Program-made: the position numbers and the translations under genes
Shown here: in pieces, positions 43,810-53,600 of the stretch
Layout: every line of letters starts with the position of its first letter
Numbering within the stretch: position 1 is the first letter of the stretch
The notes under the pieces: model-generated
The model's database searches: none
What the model was told of the DNA's origin: nothing
The model's input: the letters and a program-made list of their open reading frames with translations, nothing else
NCBI RefSeq assembly: GCF_050433395.1
Contig: NZ_JBNPXH010000003.1
Span: 404,897 to 468,896, forward strand
Direction: 5' to 3'
Origin: Mobilitalea torta
GTDB taxonomy: Bacteria > Bacillota > Clostridia > Lachnospirales > Lachnospiraceae
DNA length: 64,000 nt

Positions 43810-45306
43810 TTGAATGCTTCAGATAAGATGGAAGATGAGAAGTTCTTTATCGGAATTGATATCGGTACGACTCATATCAAATCAGCCGTATTTCATGGAT
43901 GTGGTAAACTGCTTGCCCTGGCAAGAGAAACGACACCGGCGGCAAGCGATGAACACGGTCCAATCTATGATCCTCTAAAAATCTATGGCATTGTCAAAAA
44001 TCAGTTAAGGCAGTGGCTGGAGCAATATGGACCGATTCAGGGGATTTCCGTTACCGGCATGGCGGAAGCAGGGCTTATGATGAATAAAGTCACCAATAAG
44101 GAAGAAACACCGGTTCTTCCTTGGTTTGATCAAAGAACCGCAGAGCTGTCCGCCGGAATAACAAAGGAAGAAGAGTATGGCTATTTTAAGCGGACCGGAC
44201 TCCGCAACAGCTATAAATACGGAATTTATAAATACCTCTGGCTGCTGGAGCGCAGCAGAGTGAGGAAAGAAGACACGCTGTGGCTTTCGATTTGTGACTA
44301 TATTGCCTGGAAGCTGACAGGCAGCTATGCTACGGATCCCAGCTTTGCTGCAAGAACTTATGTATATGATATTGTGAATCATGGCTGGGATATAGACCGG
44401 CTGTCGGGATATGGGCTTACTCCGGCGAATTTTCCGACGGTGCTGTGCGCGGGTGAGACGGTTGGATATCTGTCGGAGCCGGAGCTTATGCCGATGTCAA
44501 ACAAGACGGCCGTACCTGTATGCATCGGCGGGCATGATCATGTATGTGCTGCTTATGCAGTGCTAAGCGAAGAGAGAAACCGGATATGTAACAGCATTGG
44601 AACAGCAGAAACCTATTTGGGAGTGGATGAGTATTTCTCCATGTCGAAGGAAGGTTATGACTCCGGTATGGTGTATGGTCCCTTTTTTAATAGGAAGGAA
44701 TATTTCTGGATGGCGAATATCTCCTCCTCCGGACAGTCCCTTTCCTGGTTTTGCAGGCAATTGCAGATGGAGGAAATCTCTTATTCCAAGATGAACGAAC
44801 TGGTGGCTGCCTTAGGGCAGGAACCGACGGATATCCTCTTTTATCCCTATCTGTCGGGGATTGGAACACCTCTGTTCCGGTCCGATGTCAGCGGAGCTAT
44901 TCTGGGGCTTAGAGAGGGCCATGACGCCGGGCATGTGATAAAAGCCATTATGGAAGGAATTAATTATCAGGGAAAATGGATTCTATCCCTGGTTCCAGGG
45001 ATGGATGCGGCCCGGGTGAAGGATGTCGTCTGTGTCGGCGGTGCGGTAAACAGCGCACCCTGGATGCAGATTAAGGCAAATGTATTAGGAATACCGGTGA
45101 CTGTTCCTGGGATTACGGAAGCATCCCTGCTGGGAACGGTGGCTGTAATGATAGAGCAGAACTGCGGTAGGGAAGAAAAAAAGCTGTTTTTAGAGGAAAG
45201 CCGGAAGAAGAACGGATATTATCAGGTGCATCCTGGGATAAATATTCAATATGAAGAAATATATAAGAACAAATACGCATTCCTGGCAGATAAGTTCCTG
45301 AACTAG
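43810..45306 (+). CDS. FGGY-family carbohydrate kinase
   Basis: A 498-residue sugar kinase with both actin-like halves: FFIGIDIGTTHIKSAVF (12-28), VTGMAEAG, VCIGGHDHVCAAYAVL (middle) and VVCVGGAVNSAPWMQIKANVLGIPVTVPG (near the end). The start is TTG at 43810 after GAGGAAGG, or ATG at 43828. The family phosphorylates pentoses, tetritols, gluconate or sugar alcohols. The aldolase that follows suggests a ketose or ketose-like product that becomes its substrate after phosphorylation. Confidence 0.9.
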   Translation: MNASDKMEDEKFFIGIDIGTTHIKSAVFHGCGKLLALARETTPAASDEHGPIYDPLKIYGIVKNQLRQWLEQYGPIQGISVTGMAEAGLMMNKVTNKEETPVLPWFDQRTAELSAGITKEEEYGYFKRTGLRNSYKYGIYKYLWLLERSRVRKEDTLWLSICDYIAWKLTGSYATDPSFAARTYVYDIVNHGWDIDRLSGYGLTPANFPTVLCAGETVGYLSEPELMPMSNKTAVPVCIGGHDHVCAAYAVLSEERNRICNSIGTAETYLGVDEYFSMSKEGYDSGMVYGPFFNRKEYFWMANISSSGQSLSWFCRQLQMEEISYSKMNELVAALGQEPTDILFYPYLSGIGTPLFRSDVSGAILGLREGHDAGHVIKAIMEGINYQGKWILSLVPGMDAARVKDVVCVGGAVNSAPWMQIKANVLGIPVTVPGITEASLLGTVAVMIEQNCGREEKKLFLEESRKKNGYYQVHPGINIQYEEIYKNKYAFLADKFLN

Positions 45307-45336
45307 GATGCAGACAGGAAGGATAGAGGTAATAGA

Positions 45337-46227
45337 ATGACTAAGGTTGAGAATTTAACAAAAGTATTGGAACAAGGACATAAAAGCGGCTATGCGGTTG
45401 GCTCCTTTTCCCCCAGGTATACAAAGCTGATTTTGCCCATCATAAAAGCGGCCATTGACACGGTATCCCCTGTAATCATTCAGATTTCTGAAAAAGAGGT
45501 TTATCGCCATAAGGTGGCAATCAAAGATTTTGCGGAAGAATTTTTCCGTGTTGTAGAGGAATTGCAGCCCTGTGTTCCCGTCGTTCTCCATTTGGATCAT
45601 ACGAAGGATTTTGAAATTATTAAACAGGCCATTGCAGCTGGATTCACATCCGTTATGATTGATGCCTCCGAGCATGAGTTCAACAAAAATGTGGAGCTGA
45701 GCAAGCAGACGGTTGATTATGCCCACCCCTACGGAGTTACGGTGGAAGCGGAGCTTGGCAGGATCGGCACTACGGATTTTGTGGAAACGGATCATGATGA
45801 AGAATTCTTTACGGTTCCGGAGGAAGCGAAGGAATTCTGTGAGCGGACCAGAGTGGATGCGCTGGCGGTTTCCGTCGGTACGGCCCATGGAAGCTATACT
45901 GTGAGACAACCGAGAATAGATTATGAAAGATTGGAGCATATTAATCGGCTGGTAGATACTCCGTTGGTGCTTCACGGCGGTTCCGGAGTTCCCAGCGAGA
46001 TGGTGATCAAAGCAGTAAGAATGACTTCCGGAGGAGTCAGCAAGGTGAATATTGCCACAGATGTAGAACAGTCCATGCTGCATGTCTTAGGAAAAGAAAC
46101 GCATATGACGGAAGAGGAGTTAAACGGCTATTCCGGTGAAATGCTTGAAAAGGCAAGACAGGCGGTTTATGAATTGGTAAAAGAGAAGATCAATGATTAT
46201 TTATTGAGTGCAGGTAAGGCAATATAG
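45337..46227 (+). CDS. Class II ketose-bisphosphate aldolase (FbaA/GatY type)
   Basis: A 296-residue zinc aldolase that splits a ketose (bis)phosphate to dihydroxyacetone phosphate and an aldehyde. The motifs are VVLHLDHTKDFE (catalytic Asp and zinc His), VEAELGRIGTTD, AVSVGTAHGSY (zinc His) and LVLHGGSGVP, followed by KVNIATD. It is close to the tagatose-bisphosphate (GatY/KbaY) group, but specificity cannot be fixed. It lies 30 bases after the FGGY kinase. Confidence 0.92.
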   Translation: MTKVENLTKVLEQGHKSGYAVGSFSPRYTKLILPIIKAAIDTVSPVIIQISEKEVYRHKVAIKDFAEEFFRVVEELQPCVPVVLHLDHTKDFEIIKQAIAAGFTSVMIDASEHEFNKNVELSKQTVDYAHPYGVTVEAELGRIGTTDFVETDHDEEFFTVPEEAKEFCERTRVDALAVSVGTAHGSYTVRQPRIDYERLEHINRLVDTPLVLHGGSGVPSEMVIKAVRMTSGGVSKVNIATDVEQSMLHVLGKETHMTEEELNGYSGEMLEKARQAVYELVKEKINDYLLSAGKAI

Positions 46228-46256
46228 GATAAAGCCTGCGGCAAATGGAGGTATCT

Positions 46257-48680
46257 ATGAAGGATAAGAAGCTACATATGATAGGGAATGCACATTTGGA
46301 TCCGGTATGGCTGTGGAACTGGCAAGAGGGGTTTCAGGAAGTAAAGGCAACCTTTCAGTCGGCGCTGGACCGTATGAAGGAAAGTGAAGATTTTATCTTC
46401 TCCTGCAGCTCGGCGGCATTTTATGAATGGGTGGAAAAAAACAATCCCAGGATGTTTGAGGAGATTGTTCAAAGAATAGAAGAGGGCAGATGGGAAATCG
46501 TAGGAGGCTGGTACGTTCAGCCGGACTGCAATATACCCGGCGGAGAATCCTATGTCCGTCATGGCTTATACTCCCAGCGCTACTTCAAGAAAAAATTTGG
46601 CAGGATGGCAACAACAGGCTACAATGTGGACAGCTTCGGACATAACGGGAATCTTCCCCAGATTCTGAAGAAGAGCGGCATGGACAATTATGTGTTTATG
46701 CGTCCTATGCCTCTGGAAAAGGGGCTGCCGGGAAGAATCTTCTGGTGGAAGTCAGAGGATGGGTCGAAGGTATTGACCTACCGCATCCCCTACGAATACT
46801 GCTCCAGCGGAAAGGACCTGGAATATCATGCGAACCGCCTGAACTATGAGTTAAGGGATGGCGAAGATGAAATGATGATGTTCTACGGTGTGGGCAATCA
46901 TGGCGGCGGCCCCACCAGGGAAAATATTAAAAGCATCCGTGAGTTGAATGAAAGGGAGGATATGCCGGTCTGCGAGATGAGCAGTACGGAAAACTTCTTC
47001 CAGGGCATAAAAAAGAGCGGCAAGGAATTTCCGGTGGTGTACGGCGACCTCCAGCATCATGCCAGCGGCTGTTATAGCGTTCATTCCGGTATCAAGCGCG
47101 GTAACCGGAAAGCGGAAACCTTGCTGGTAAATGCCGAGAAGTGGAGCACGATCTCCAATGTGGTTGAAAACCAGCCCTATCCTTCTGATTTTGAGCTGGC
47201 CTGGAAGGATGTAATGTTTAACCAGTTCCATGATATCTTAGCCGGAACCAGCATTGCTTCCGCATATGAGGATGCTTCCTATCTCCATGGAGAGGCGATG
47301 GCCATCGGCCAGAGAAACCTTAATTATGCCATTCAGGCATTGTCCTGGGATATCGGCATTGAGCTGGATGTGACGATGAAACCTATCGTTGTCTTCAATT
47401 CCCACAGCTGGGCGGGAAAGATGGCGATTGATCTGGAGATTCGCGGCCTGAGCAATGACAACTTCAGACTGACCGATGAACAGGGCAATATCATACCCGC
47501 CCAGCGGATACAGTCGGAGGCTACGGTGAACGGCCAGTCCCGCTTATTATTTGTGGCCGAATTGCCCGGCATGGGTTACAGAGTGTTTAAATTATATCTG
47601 AAGACGGAGGAAGCGCAGGTACTTCCCCATGTGGCAATCACCGAGACCACCGTTGAGAATGATAGATACCGCCTGGAATTCAATACCCAGAGCGGCTGTA
47701 TCAAGAGCTTCTATGATAAAAAATGCGACTTGGAAATCCTGCGCCGGGAAGGGGCAAGGCTGGCGGTAATCGAAGACAAATCCGATACCTGGAGCCATAA
47801 TATCTATAAATTTGATAAAGAAATTGCATCCATGGAAGCGGTAACAGTCCGCATTCTGGAGGACGGCCCCGTCAGATCCACCATGCGTGTAAAGAGCAAA
47901 TACAGGGAGTCCTATGTGATTCAGGACTTCAGAGTATACAAGGAGCTGGACCATATCGAGGTAAAGGTCAACGTGGACTGGAGGGAACCCCAGACCATGC
48001 TGAAGCTGAAATTCCCTGTAAACTTTAATTTCAGGAAACCGACTTACGAAATTCCTTATGGATATATTGAGAAGAGTGCTAATGGTGAGGAAGAGCCGGG
48101 ACAGACCTGGATTGATTTTTCCGGAGAGCATTTTAAGAATGGTATTCTTTATGGTCTGGGAATTGCCAACGACAGTAAATACAGCTATAGCTTTGATGTG
48201 GATGAGATGTCAATCACTCTGTTAAAGAATTCCGTATATGCACATCACGATCCCAAGGTGCTGGATCCGGAAGAGGAATATGTGTATGTGGATAATGGTA
48301 TCCAGGAGATGACCTATGCCCTGCTTCCCCACGAAGGAGGTTGGAAGGATTCGGATATCATCCGCAGAGCCATGGAAATCAACCAGAAGCCGGTGACAGT
48401 AATTGAGACCTTCCATCAGGGCAGTCAGCCCCAGGTGCAGTCCTTTGTACAGGTTGACCGCAGGGAAATTGTAATCAGCGCCATGAAGGAAGCGGAGGAT
48501 AAAGACGGTATTATCATTCGAGCCTATGAGACGATGAAGCGCCCGGTAGAGGCAGCTATAGAGCTTCCATTTATGGAGCGTACTGCCATGCTGCAGTTTA
48601 AGCCCTGTGAAATTAAGACAATCAAAGTACCGTATGACAAACATGCTGAAATTATGGAAGTAAACATGCTGGAATTCTAG
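46257..48680 (+). CDS. Alpha-mannosidase, GH38 (short, MngB-like form)
   Basis: An 807-residue cytoplasmic GH38 enzyme without the N-terminal beta region of the two longer ones. Its catalytic domain begins at once: His13 and Asp15 in GNAHLDPVWLWNW, nucleophile Asp125 in GYNVDSFGHNGNLPQ, zinc His in NQFHDILAGTS (about 330). The layout is like E. coli MngB (mannosylglycerate hydrolase), which acts on 6-phospho substrates. The start ATG at 46257 follows GGAGG; the ATG at 46245 is part of that site. Confidence 0.92.
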   Translation: MKDKKLHMIGNAHLDPVWLWNWQEGFQEVKATFQSALDRMKESEDFIFSCSSAAFYEWVEKNNPRMFEEIVQRIEEGRWEIVGGWYVQPDCNIPGGESYVRHGLYSQRYFKKKFGRMATTGYNVDSFGHNGNLPQILKKSGMDNYVFMRPMPLEKGLPGRIFWWKSEDGSKVLTYRIPYEYCSSGKDLEYHANRLNYELRDGEDEMMMFYGVGNHGGGPTRENIKSIRELNEREDMPVCEMSSTENFFQGIKKSGKEFPVVYGDLQHHASGCYSVHSGIKRGNRKAETLLVNAEKWSTISNVVENQPYPSDFELAWKDVMFNQFHDILAGTSIASAYEDASYLHGEAMAIGQRNLNYAIQALSWDIGIELDVTMKPIVVFNSHSWAGKMAIDLEIRGLSNDNFRLTDEQGNIIPAQRIQSEATVNGQSRLLFVAELPGMGYRVFKLYLKTEEAQVLPHVAITETTVENDRYRLEFNTQSGCIKSFYDKKCDLEILRREGARLAVIEDKSDTWSHNIYKFDKEIASMEAVTVRILEDGPVRSTMRVKSKYRESYVIQDFRVYKELDHIEVKVNVDWREPQTMLKLKFPVNFNFRKPTYEIPYGYIEKSANGEEEPGQTWIDFSGEHFKNGILYGLGIANDSKYSYSFDVDEMSITLLKNSVYAHHDPKVLDPEEEYVYVDNGIQEMTYALLPHEGGWKDSDIIRRAMEINQKPVTVIETFHQGSQPQVQSFVQVDRREIVISAMKEAEDKDGIIIRAYETMKRPVEAAIELPFMERTAMLQFKPCEIKTIKVPYDKHAEIMEVNMLEF

Positions 48681-48754
48681 ATAAGCAAACTTCGCAGCGG
48701 AAAAGTACCTGCGATCCAAAGCTTGCAGGTACTGGAAAGGGGATGGTCATTATA

Positions 48755-50548
48755 ATGAAAAAATTAACGGAACAATTATATGTCCATCAGGATACCTGCC
48801 GGGTATACATCATAAAAGAAGAGGAAAACGGCATTCTGATCGACTTTGGCAGCGGAGGTGTATTGGAAGAACTGCCGGAGATTGGAATAAAGCAGGTAAC
48901 TGCAATTTTGGTAACCCATCATCACCGTGACCAGATTCAGGGATTAAAAATAGCGAATCAAAAGGACATTCCCATATGGGTTCCCCATCAGGAACAGGAC
49001 TTGATCGCGGCGGCGGATGAGCTTTGGCAGAGAAGGGAAATTTTTAATAATTATAACAACCGCCAGGACCGTTTTTCCATCCTGAATTCTGTAGATATTG
49101 CGGGAACCCTTAAGGATTACGCGGCTTATACCTTTCATGGCAGAAGTTATCAGATTCTGCCGACTCCCGGGCATACCGCCGGTTCCATCTCAATTGCGGT
49201 GGGATTGGAGGATCAGAGGTTTTTGTTTACGGGAGATTTGATCTACCAGGAGGGAAAGCTTTGGTCCCTGGCAGCCACACAATGGACCTATAACGGCGGA
49301 GAGGGCATCCCTTATCATATTTTATCCCTCTTATCCGTGAAGGAGCAGGGCTTTGATCTCCTGCTGCCCTCCCATGGAGAAGCAATTACCTCCATGCACT
49401 GGATTGACATACTAATCGAACGGTTGGGACGGATGCTTAAGTTAAGAGGGCATAATCCGAGATTGATGCTGTTGAGGGAAAAGCCCTATGAAGAGATTAC
49501 CCGGCATGTTCTTTTTAACCGTACCAGCATGTCCAACTCCTATGTTCTCCTGTCTGAAAGCGGGAAAGCTCTGATGATCGACTTCGGATACGATTTTATG
49601 GCGGGTCCGGCGGCGGGAGCGGACCGGAGCTCCCGCAGGCCCTGGCTTTACACCATCCCCAAGCTGATGAGCGATTACGGTGTTACCAGAATCGATGCAT
49701 GTATTCCCACCCACTATCATGATGACCATGTAGCGGGCCTGAACCTGTTGAGGGAGGTGTATCAGGCAAGAATACTCTGTCCGGAGAACTTTGCGGATAT
49801 TCTGGAGCAGCCGATGGAATATGATCTGCCCTGTCTTTGGTACGATCCGATTGCCGTGGATGAGAGATTGCCGTTAGCTCAGGCCTTCTGCTGGGAGGAA
49901 TATGAGATTACACTGCATGAATTCTCCGGCCATACCAGGTATGGGGCGGCAATCGAATTCACGGCGGACTCAAAGAAATTCCTTTGCACCGGGGACCAGT
50001 ATGCCTTTGGAGAAGGAATACAATGTAATTATGTCTATAAGAATAAGTTTGAATTTGATGATTTTATAAAAAGTGCCCGGCTGATCCGCAGAATTAAGCC
50101 GGATATTCTGCTGTCCGGACATTGGACGAAGCTGGATTATACACAGGAATTCCAGAAAAAGCTGGAGGAGCTGGGACGGGGGATTGATGAGCTGCACCGG
50201 GAACTCCTTCCGGAAGACGGATATGATAGGAAGCAGGAGGATTTTCCTGTCATTATGCGGCCCTACCAGAAGACAGTGAAGACGGAAGAAAGCTTTTTGC
50301 TGCAGATGCGGATTACCAATCCTTTTTCAGATAAAAAGTTAGTGAAAGCAAAGCTCATACTTCCAGAGGGCTTTAAAGGAATAGCTGATTTCGAGGCCGA
50401 GGCAGGCCCAGGGGAAATCATTTGCTTTGAAGCTGCAATCAAAGCTTCCGCACAGCCCGGACACCGGAATAGAATTGCCTGTGACTTGGTCTTCGGAAGC
50501 CAGCGCTTTGGACAGCAGGCGGAAATGCTTGTTACTGTAAAAGCATAG
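48755..50548 (+). CDS. Tandem metallo-beta-lactamase-fold protein
   Basis: A 597-residue protein with two metallo-beta-lactamase domains and a beta-sandwich tail. Domain 1 (about 1-225): THHHRDQIQGL, PTPGHTAGSISIA, FTGDLI, PSHGE. The last His of HxHxDH is Gln here. Domain 2 (about 235-465): a complete THYHDDHVAGL, FSGHTRYGAA, CTGDQ, LSGHW. The tail (about 500-597, TNPFSDKKLVKAKLILPEGF) looks like a NEW3/immunoglobulin-type domain. There is no signal peptide. In a glycan operon it may be a lactonase or phosphoesterase; this is inference. The ATG at 48755 is used, 11 bases after AAAGGGG. Confidence 0.85.
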   Translation: MKKLTEQLYVHQDTCRVYIIKEEENGILIDFGSGGVLEELPEIGIKQVTAILVTHHHRDQIQGLKIANQKDIPIWVPHQEQDLIAAADELWQRREIFNNYNNRQDRFSILNSVDIAGTLKDYAAYTFHGRSYQILPTPGHTAGSISIAVGLEDQRFLFTGDLIYQEGKLWSLAATQWTYNGGEGIPYHILSLLSVKEQGFDLLLPSHGEAITSMHWIDILIERLGRMLKLRGHNPRLMLLREKPYEEITRHVLFNRTSMSNSYVLLSESGKALMIDFGYDFMAGPAAGADRSSRRPWLYTIPKLMSDYGVTRIDACIPTHYHDDHVAGLNLLREVYQARILCPENFADILEQPMEYDLPCLWYDPIAVDERLPLAQAFCWEEYEITLHEFSGHTRYGAAIEFTADSKKFLCTGDQYAFGEGIQCNYVYKNKFEFDDFIKSARLIRRIKPDILLSGHWTKLDYTQEFQKKLEELGRGIDELHRELLPEDGYDRKQEDFPVIMRPYQKTVKTEESFLLQMRITNPFSDKKLVKAKLILPEGFKGIADFEAEAGPGEIICFEAAIKASAQPGHRNRIACDLVFGSQRFGQQAEMLVTVKA

Positions 50549-50617
50549 TCTGGTAAAAGCGGATATTAACAAAATATCAGACGCTGATAAAATGCATGCC
50601 CAGGAGTGGAGGGAAAT

Positions 50618-51901
50618 ATGTCAAATACGGTAATAATAGCAGATGATATCACAGGAGCAAATGATATTGGGATTATGTATGCCAAGGCCGGCCTGGACAC
50701 GGTTGTATACAGCTATGACAAGCTGGGCGTACAGGAAGCCTGGACGGATGAAGTGACGATAATCGATACTAACTCCAGATTCTGTACCTATGAAGGAGCA
50801 TACAGCAGAGTATATTCCGCTGTGAAATTATTTCATAAGCATGAGGTCCATCAGTTCATTGACAAGCAGTGCTCGGTATTTCGCGGCAATATCGGAGCGG
50901 AATTCGATGCGATGCTGGATGCGCTGGAGGAAGAATTTGCAGTTGTGATATTGGGATTTCCTGATAACGGCAGGACGACACGGCACGGAATACATTATGT
51001 ACACGGAAGCAGGCTGGAAGAGAGCCAGTTCAGGAATGACCCGGTTCATCCGATGAAGCAGTCCGATCTGGTAGATATCCTTCAGGCCCAGACAAAGCGC
51101 AAGGTGGGTGCCATTTTTTATGAGATACTGGATCGGGGGATAGAGGCTTTAAGCCGTGAAATAAAGGAGAAGAAGAAAGAATGTAATTATATCATTCTGG
51201 ACGTCCGGCATAACGAGGATTTGGCCTTGATCGCAGAAGCGGTTGAGAACGAGAAAATCATCTGCGGAAGTTCCGCCCTGGGGTATTATCTTGGAAAGAG
51301 AAAGAGCAAAGGAATACGGCAGAGCGTGCAGCCGTCTGCGAATGAAACGCCGGATGGCCGAAAGATACTTTGTATCGCTGGAAGCCTGACGCCGCAGACG
51401 AAAGCACAGCTTGCCCATATGAAAGCAAAGGATTACCCGGTGATTACCCTGGATACCATGAAGCTCTTTACAGAGGCGGAGCTTACCAGAGAGAAAAGCA
51501 GGATATTAAATGAATATCATGAGGCCTGCAATAAAAGCAAGATTGTAATTCTCCACGCTCTGAACGAAGAGGAGCAGGTGAAGCAGACCAAAGCTCTGGC
51601 GCTGCAAAACGGAATGGATAATACGGCGATTTCCTGCCTGGTGTCGGATACCCTGGCGGAGATAGCCAATATCATAGCCGTGCAATACAGCCTGAAAAAA
51701 TTCATTATCTGCGGAGGGGACACCTCTGCCTCCTTCTGTGACCGGATGAAGATCAAGGGGATGAGAATCTGCGAAGAAATTGAACCCGGACTTCCGGTCT
51801 GTGAAAGTATCACAGAGCCTCATTATAAGCTGGTATTAAAATCCGGAAGCTTTGGTTCCGCGGAGTTTATTGAAAAAACAAGCGATCTTCTATCCCGCTG
51901 A
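50618..51901 (+). CDS. DUF1537 / four-carbon acid sugar kinase family protein
   Basis: A 427-residue kinase of the OtnK/DtnK type, whose characterised members phosphorylate 3-oxo-tetronates or related acid sugars. The N-terminal domain has VIIADDITGANDIGIMYAKAG (substrate side). The C-terminal nucleotide domain has ILCIAGSLTPQTKAQL, FIICGGDTSASFCDRM and LVLKSGSFGSAEFI. The ATG at 50618 follows GGAGGG. Characterised relatives usually sit with a dehydrogenase and an OtnC-like aldolase; an adducin-type aldolase is at 59082, but no tetronate dehydrogenase was seen. Confidence 0.88.
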   Translation: MSNTVIIADDITGANDIGIMYAKAGLDTVVYSYDKLGVQEAWTDEVTIIDTNSRFCTYEGAYSRVYSAVKLFHKHEVHQFIDKQCSVFRGNIGAEFDAMLDALEEEFAVVILGFPDNGRTTRHGIHYVHGSRLEESQFRNDPVHPMKQSDLVDILQAQTKRKVGAIFYEILDRGIEALSREIKEKKKECNYIILDVRHNEDLALIAEAVENEKIICGSSALGYYLGKRKSKGIRQSVQPSANETPDGRKILCIAGSLTPQTKAQLAHMKAKDYPVITLDTMKLFTEAELTREKSRILNEYHEACNKSKIVILHALNEEEQVKQTKALALQNGMDNTAISCLVSDTLAEIANIIAVQYSLKKFIICGGDTSASFCDRMKIKGMRICEEIEPGLPVCESITEPHYKLVLKSGSFGSAEFIEKTSDLLSR

Positions 51902-51990
51902 TTGATCTGTTGGAAGCCGGCGAACAAGTCGAAATGACGTTACTGTTCAGAGGGTGACAGACGGTATTATTATAAAAGGATGGTAACGGT

Positions 51991-52626
51991 ATGAAAGAAA
52001 TAAATTATCTGATACAATTAATGGAGGAGTATCCGGCACTTGCCCCCTGTAAGGAGGAGATACATAGGGCCTATACAATGCTCTGTGAGATCTACCGGCA
52101 GGGCAACAAGCTCCTGGTCTGCGGTAACGGCGGAAGCGGGGCGGATGCGGAGCATATCGTCGGTGAACTGATGAAGGAATTCTATATCCGGCGTCCCATC
52201 AAGCCGAAAAGAAAAGCGGCTTTGGCAGCTTACGGTGAGGACGGAAAAATGCTGGGCGAATATCTGCAGGAGGCACTTCCCGCAATAACCTTAACCAGCA
52301 ACATAGCACTGTCCACCGCCTATGCCAATGATGCGAAGCCGGAGCTGGTCTTTGCCCAGCAGGTGTACGGCTATGGTGCGGAGGGAGATGTGCTGCTGGG
52401 AATCAGCACCTCCGGTAATTCAAAGAATGTCATCTATGCTCTAAAGACAGCGAAAGCAAAAGGAATGAAAACCCTTGGGTTCACCGGCCGGTCGGGCGGA
52501 GCCTTAAAGGAACTTTGTGATGTATGCATCTGTGCACCGAGCGATATTACTTACAAGGTGCAGGAATATCACTTGCCGATTTACCACACACTTTGCAGAA
52601 TGGTGGAGGAGGTGTTTTTCGGATGA
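51991..52626 (+). CDS. SIS-domain phosphosugar isomerase (GmhA-like)
   Basis: A 211-residue protein with one sugar isomerase domain: LLVCGNGGSGADAEHIVGELMKEFYIRRP (about 43-71) and VLLGISTSGNSKNVIYALKTAK (about 134-155), as in phosphoheptose isomerases. It lacks heptose biosynthesis neighbours and instead overlaps a ROK kinase gene (ATGA), so it probably isomerises or binds a hexose phosphate made by a kinase of the locus. Confidence 0.88.
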   Translation: MKEINYLIQLMEEYPALAPCKEEIHRAYTMLCEIYRQGNKLLVCGNGGSGADAEHIVGELMKEFYIRRPIKPKRKAALAAYGEDGKMLGEYLQEALPAITLTSNIALSTAYANDAKPELVFAQQVYGYGAEGDVLLGISTSGNSKNVIYALKTAKAKGMKTLGFTGRSGGALKELCDVCICAPSDITYKVQEYHLPIYHTLCRMVEEVFFG

Positions 52627-53600
52627 ATTGCGTAGGCGGAGTTGACATCGGAGGAACAAAATGCGCGGTCAGCATCGGGGTCGTATCCGAAAAAGGAGTG
52701 GAGATTATTGATAAGATCAAATTCCCGACACCTGGGAACCCGGAGGAAGCAGTCGAGGAATTAGTAAACAATCTGAAACTTTTATCGGAGAAGTATCCGG
52801 ACAAAAGGATGGAAAGCGTCGGTATAAGCTGCGGAAGCCCGTTGGATTCCGCAAGGGGATTGATCTTATCCCCGCCTCATCTGAGCAACTGGGATCATAT
52901 CGACGTGGTGACTCCCTTTACAAAAGCCTTTGGCATACCGGCTGCGGTGCAAAATGATGCCAATGCCTGTGCTCTTGCAGAGTGGATGTGGGGTGCAGGA
53001 AAAGGGACGAAGAATATGATTTTCCTGACCTTTGGAACGGGACTGGGAGCTGGACTTGTCTTAAACGGGGATTTATATGCCGGGACCAATGATATGGCCG
53101 GGGAAGTAGGTCATATCCGCTTGGAGGAGGACGGCCCCGTGGGATACGGTAAGGCTGGTTCCTTTGAGGGCTTTTGCGGCGGTGCCGGTATAGCGAAGCT
53201 GGCAAAGTCCCTGGTACGGGAATACCGTGACAAGAATATGGAAACCCGTATCCTTACGATCCAGCCTGAGATTGCAAAGCTTACCACCGCCGATGTGGGC
53301 CAGGCTGCCTCCGAAGGGGATGGACTGGCCATCAGCATATTTAAAACGGTGGGAGAAAAGCTGGGGAAGGGAATATCGATTTTAATTGATGTACTTAATC
53401 CGGAGCGTATTATAATCGGCAGTATCTTCTTAAGACAGGAAAAGCTGTTACGGGATGCGATGGAGGCTGTCATAGCCAGGGAGGCCCTGAGCTGGAACCG
53501 TGAGGTATGCAAAATTGTCGCAGCGGGGTTGGGCGAAGAGGTCGGAGATTACGCGGCATTTTCCGTGGCGATGAATATCATTAGGAGGAGAGAAAAGTGA
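52623..53600 (+). CDS. ROK-family sugar kinase without the usual zinc-site cysteines
   Basis: A 325-residue kinase with GGVDIGGTKCAVSIG (5-19), VQNDANACALAEWMWGAG and LTFGTGLGAGLVLNG. The region that is normally a CxCGxxGCxE zinc site reads VGYGKAGSFEGFCGG, so the three cysteines are missing. There is no helix-turn-helix, so it is an enzyme (glucose, mannose, fructose or N-acetylated sugar kinase) rather than a NagC-type repressor. The ATG at 52623 overlaps the SIS gene stop; its end overlaps the following GH38 start (GTGA). Confidence 0.9.
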   Translation: MNCVGGVDIGGTKCAVSIGVVSEKGVEIIDKIKFPTPGNPEEAVEELVNNLKLLSEKYPDKRMESVGISCGSPLDSARGLILSPPHLSNWDHIDVVTPFTKAFGIPAAVQNDANACALAEWMWGAGKGTKNMIFLTFGTGLGAGLVLNGDLYAGTNDMAGEVGHIRLEEDGPVGYGKAGSFEGFCGGAGIAKLAKSLVREYRDKNMETRILTIQPEIAKLTTADVGQAASEGDGLAISIFKTVGEKLGKGISILIDVLNPERIIIGSIFLRQEKLLRDAMEAVIAREALSWNREVCKIVAAGLGEEVGDYAAFSVAMNIIRRREK

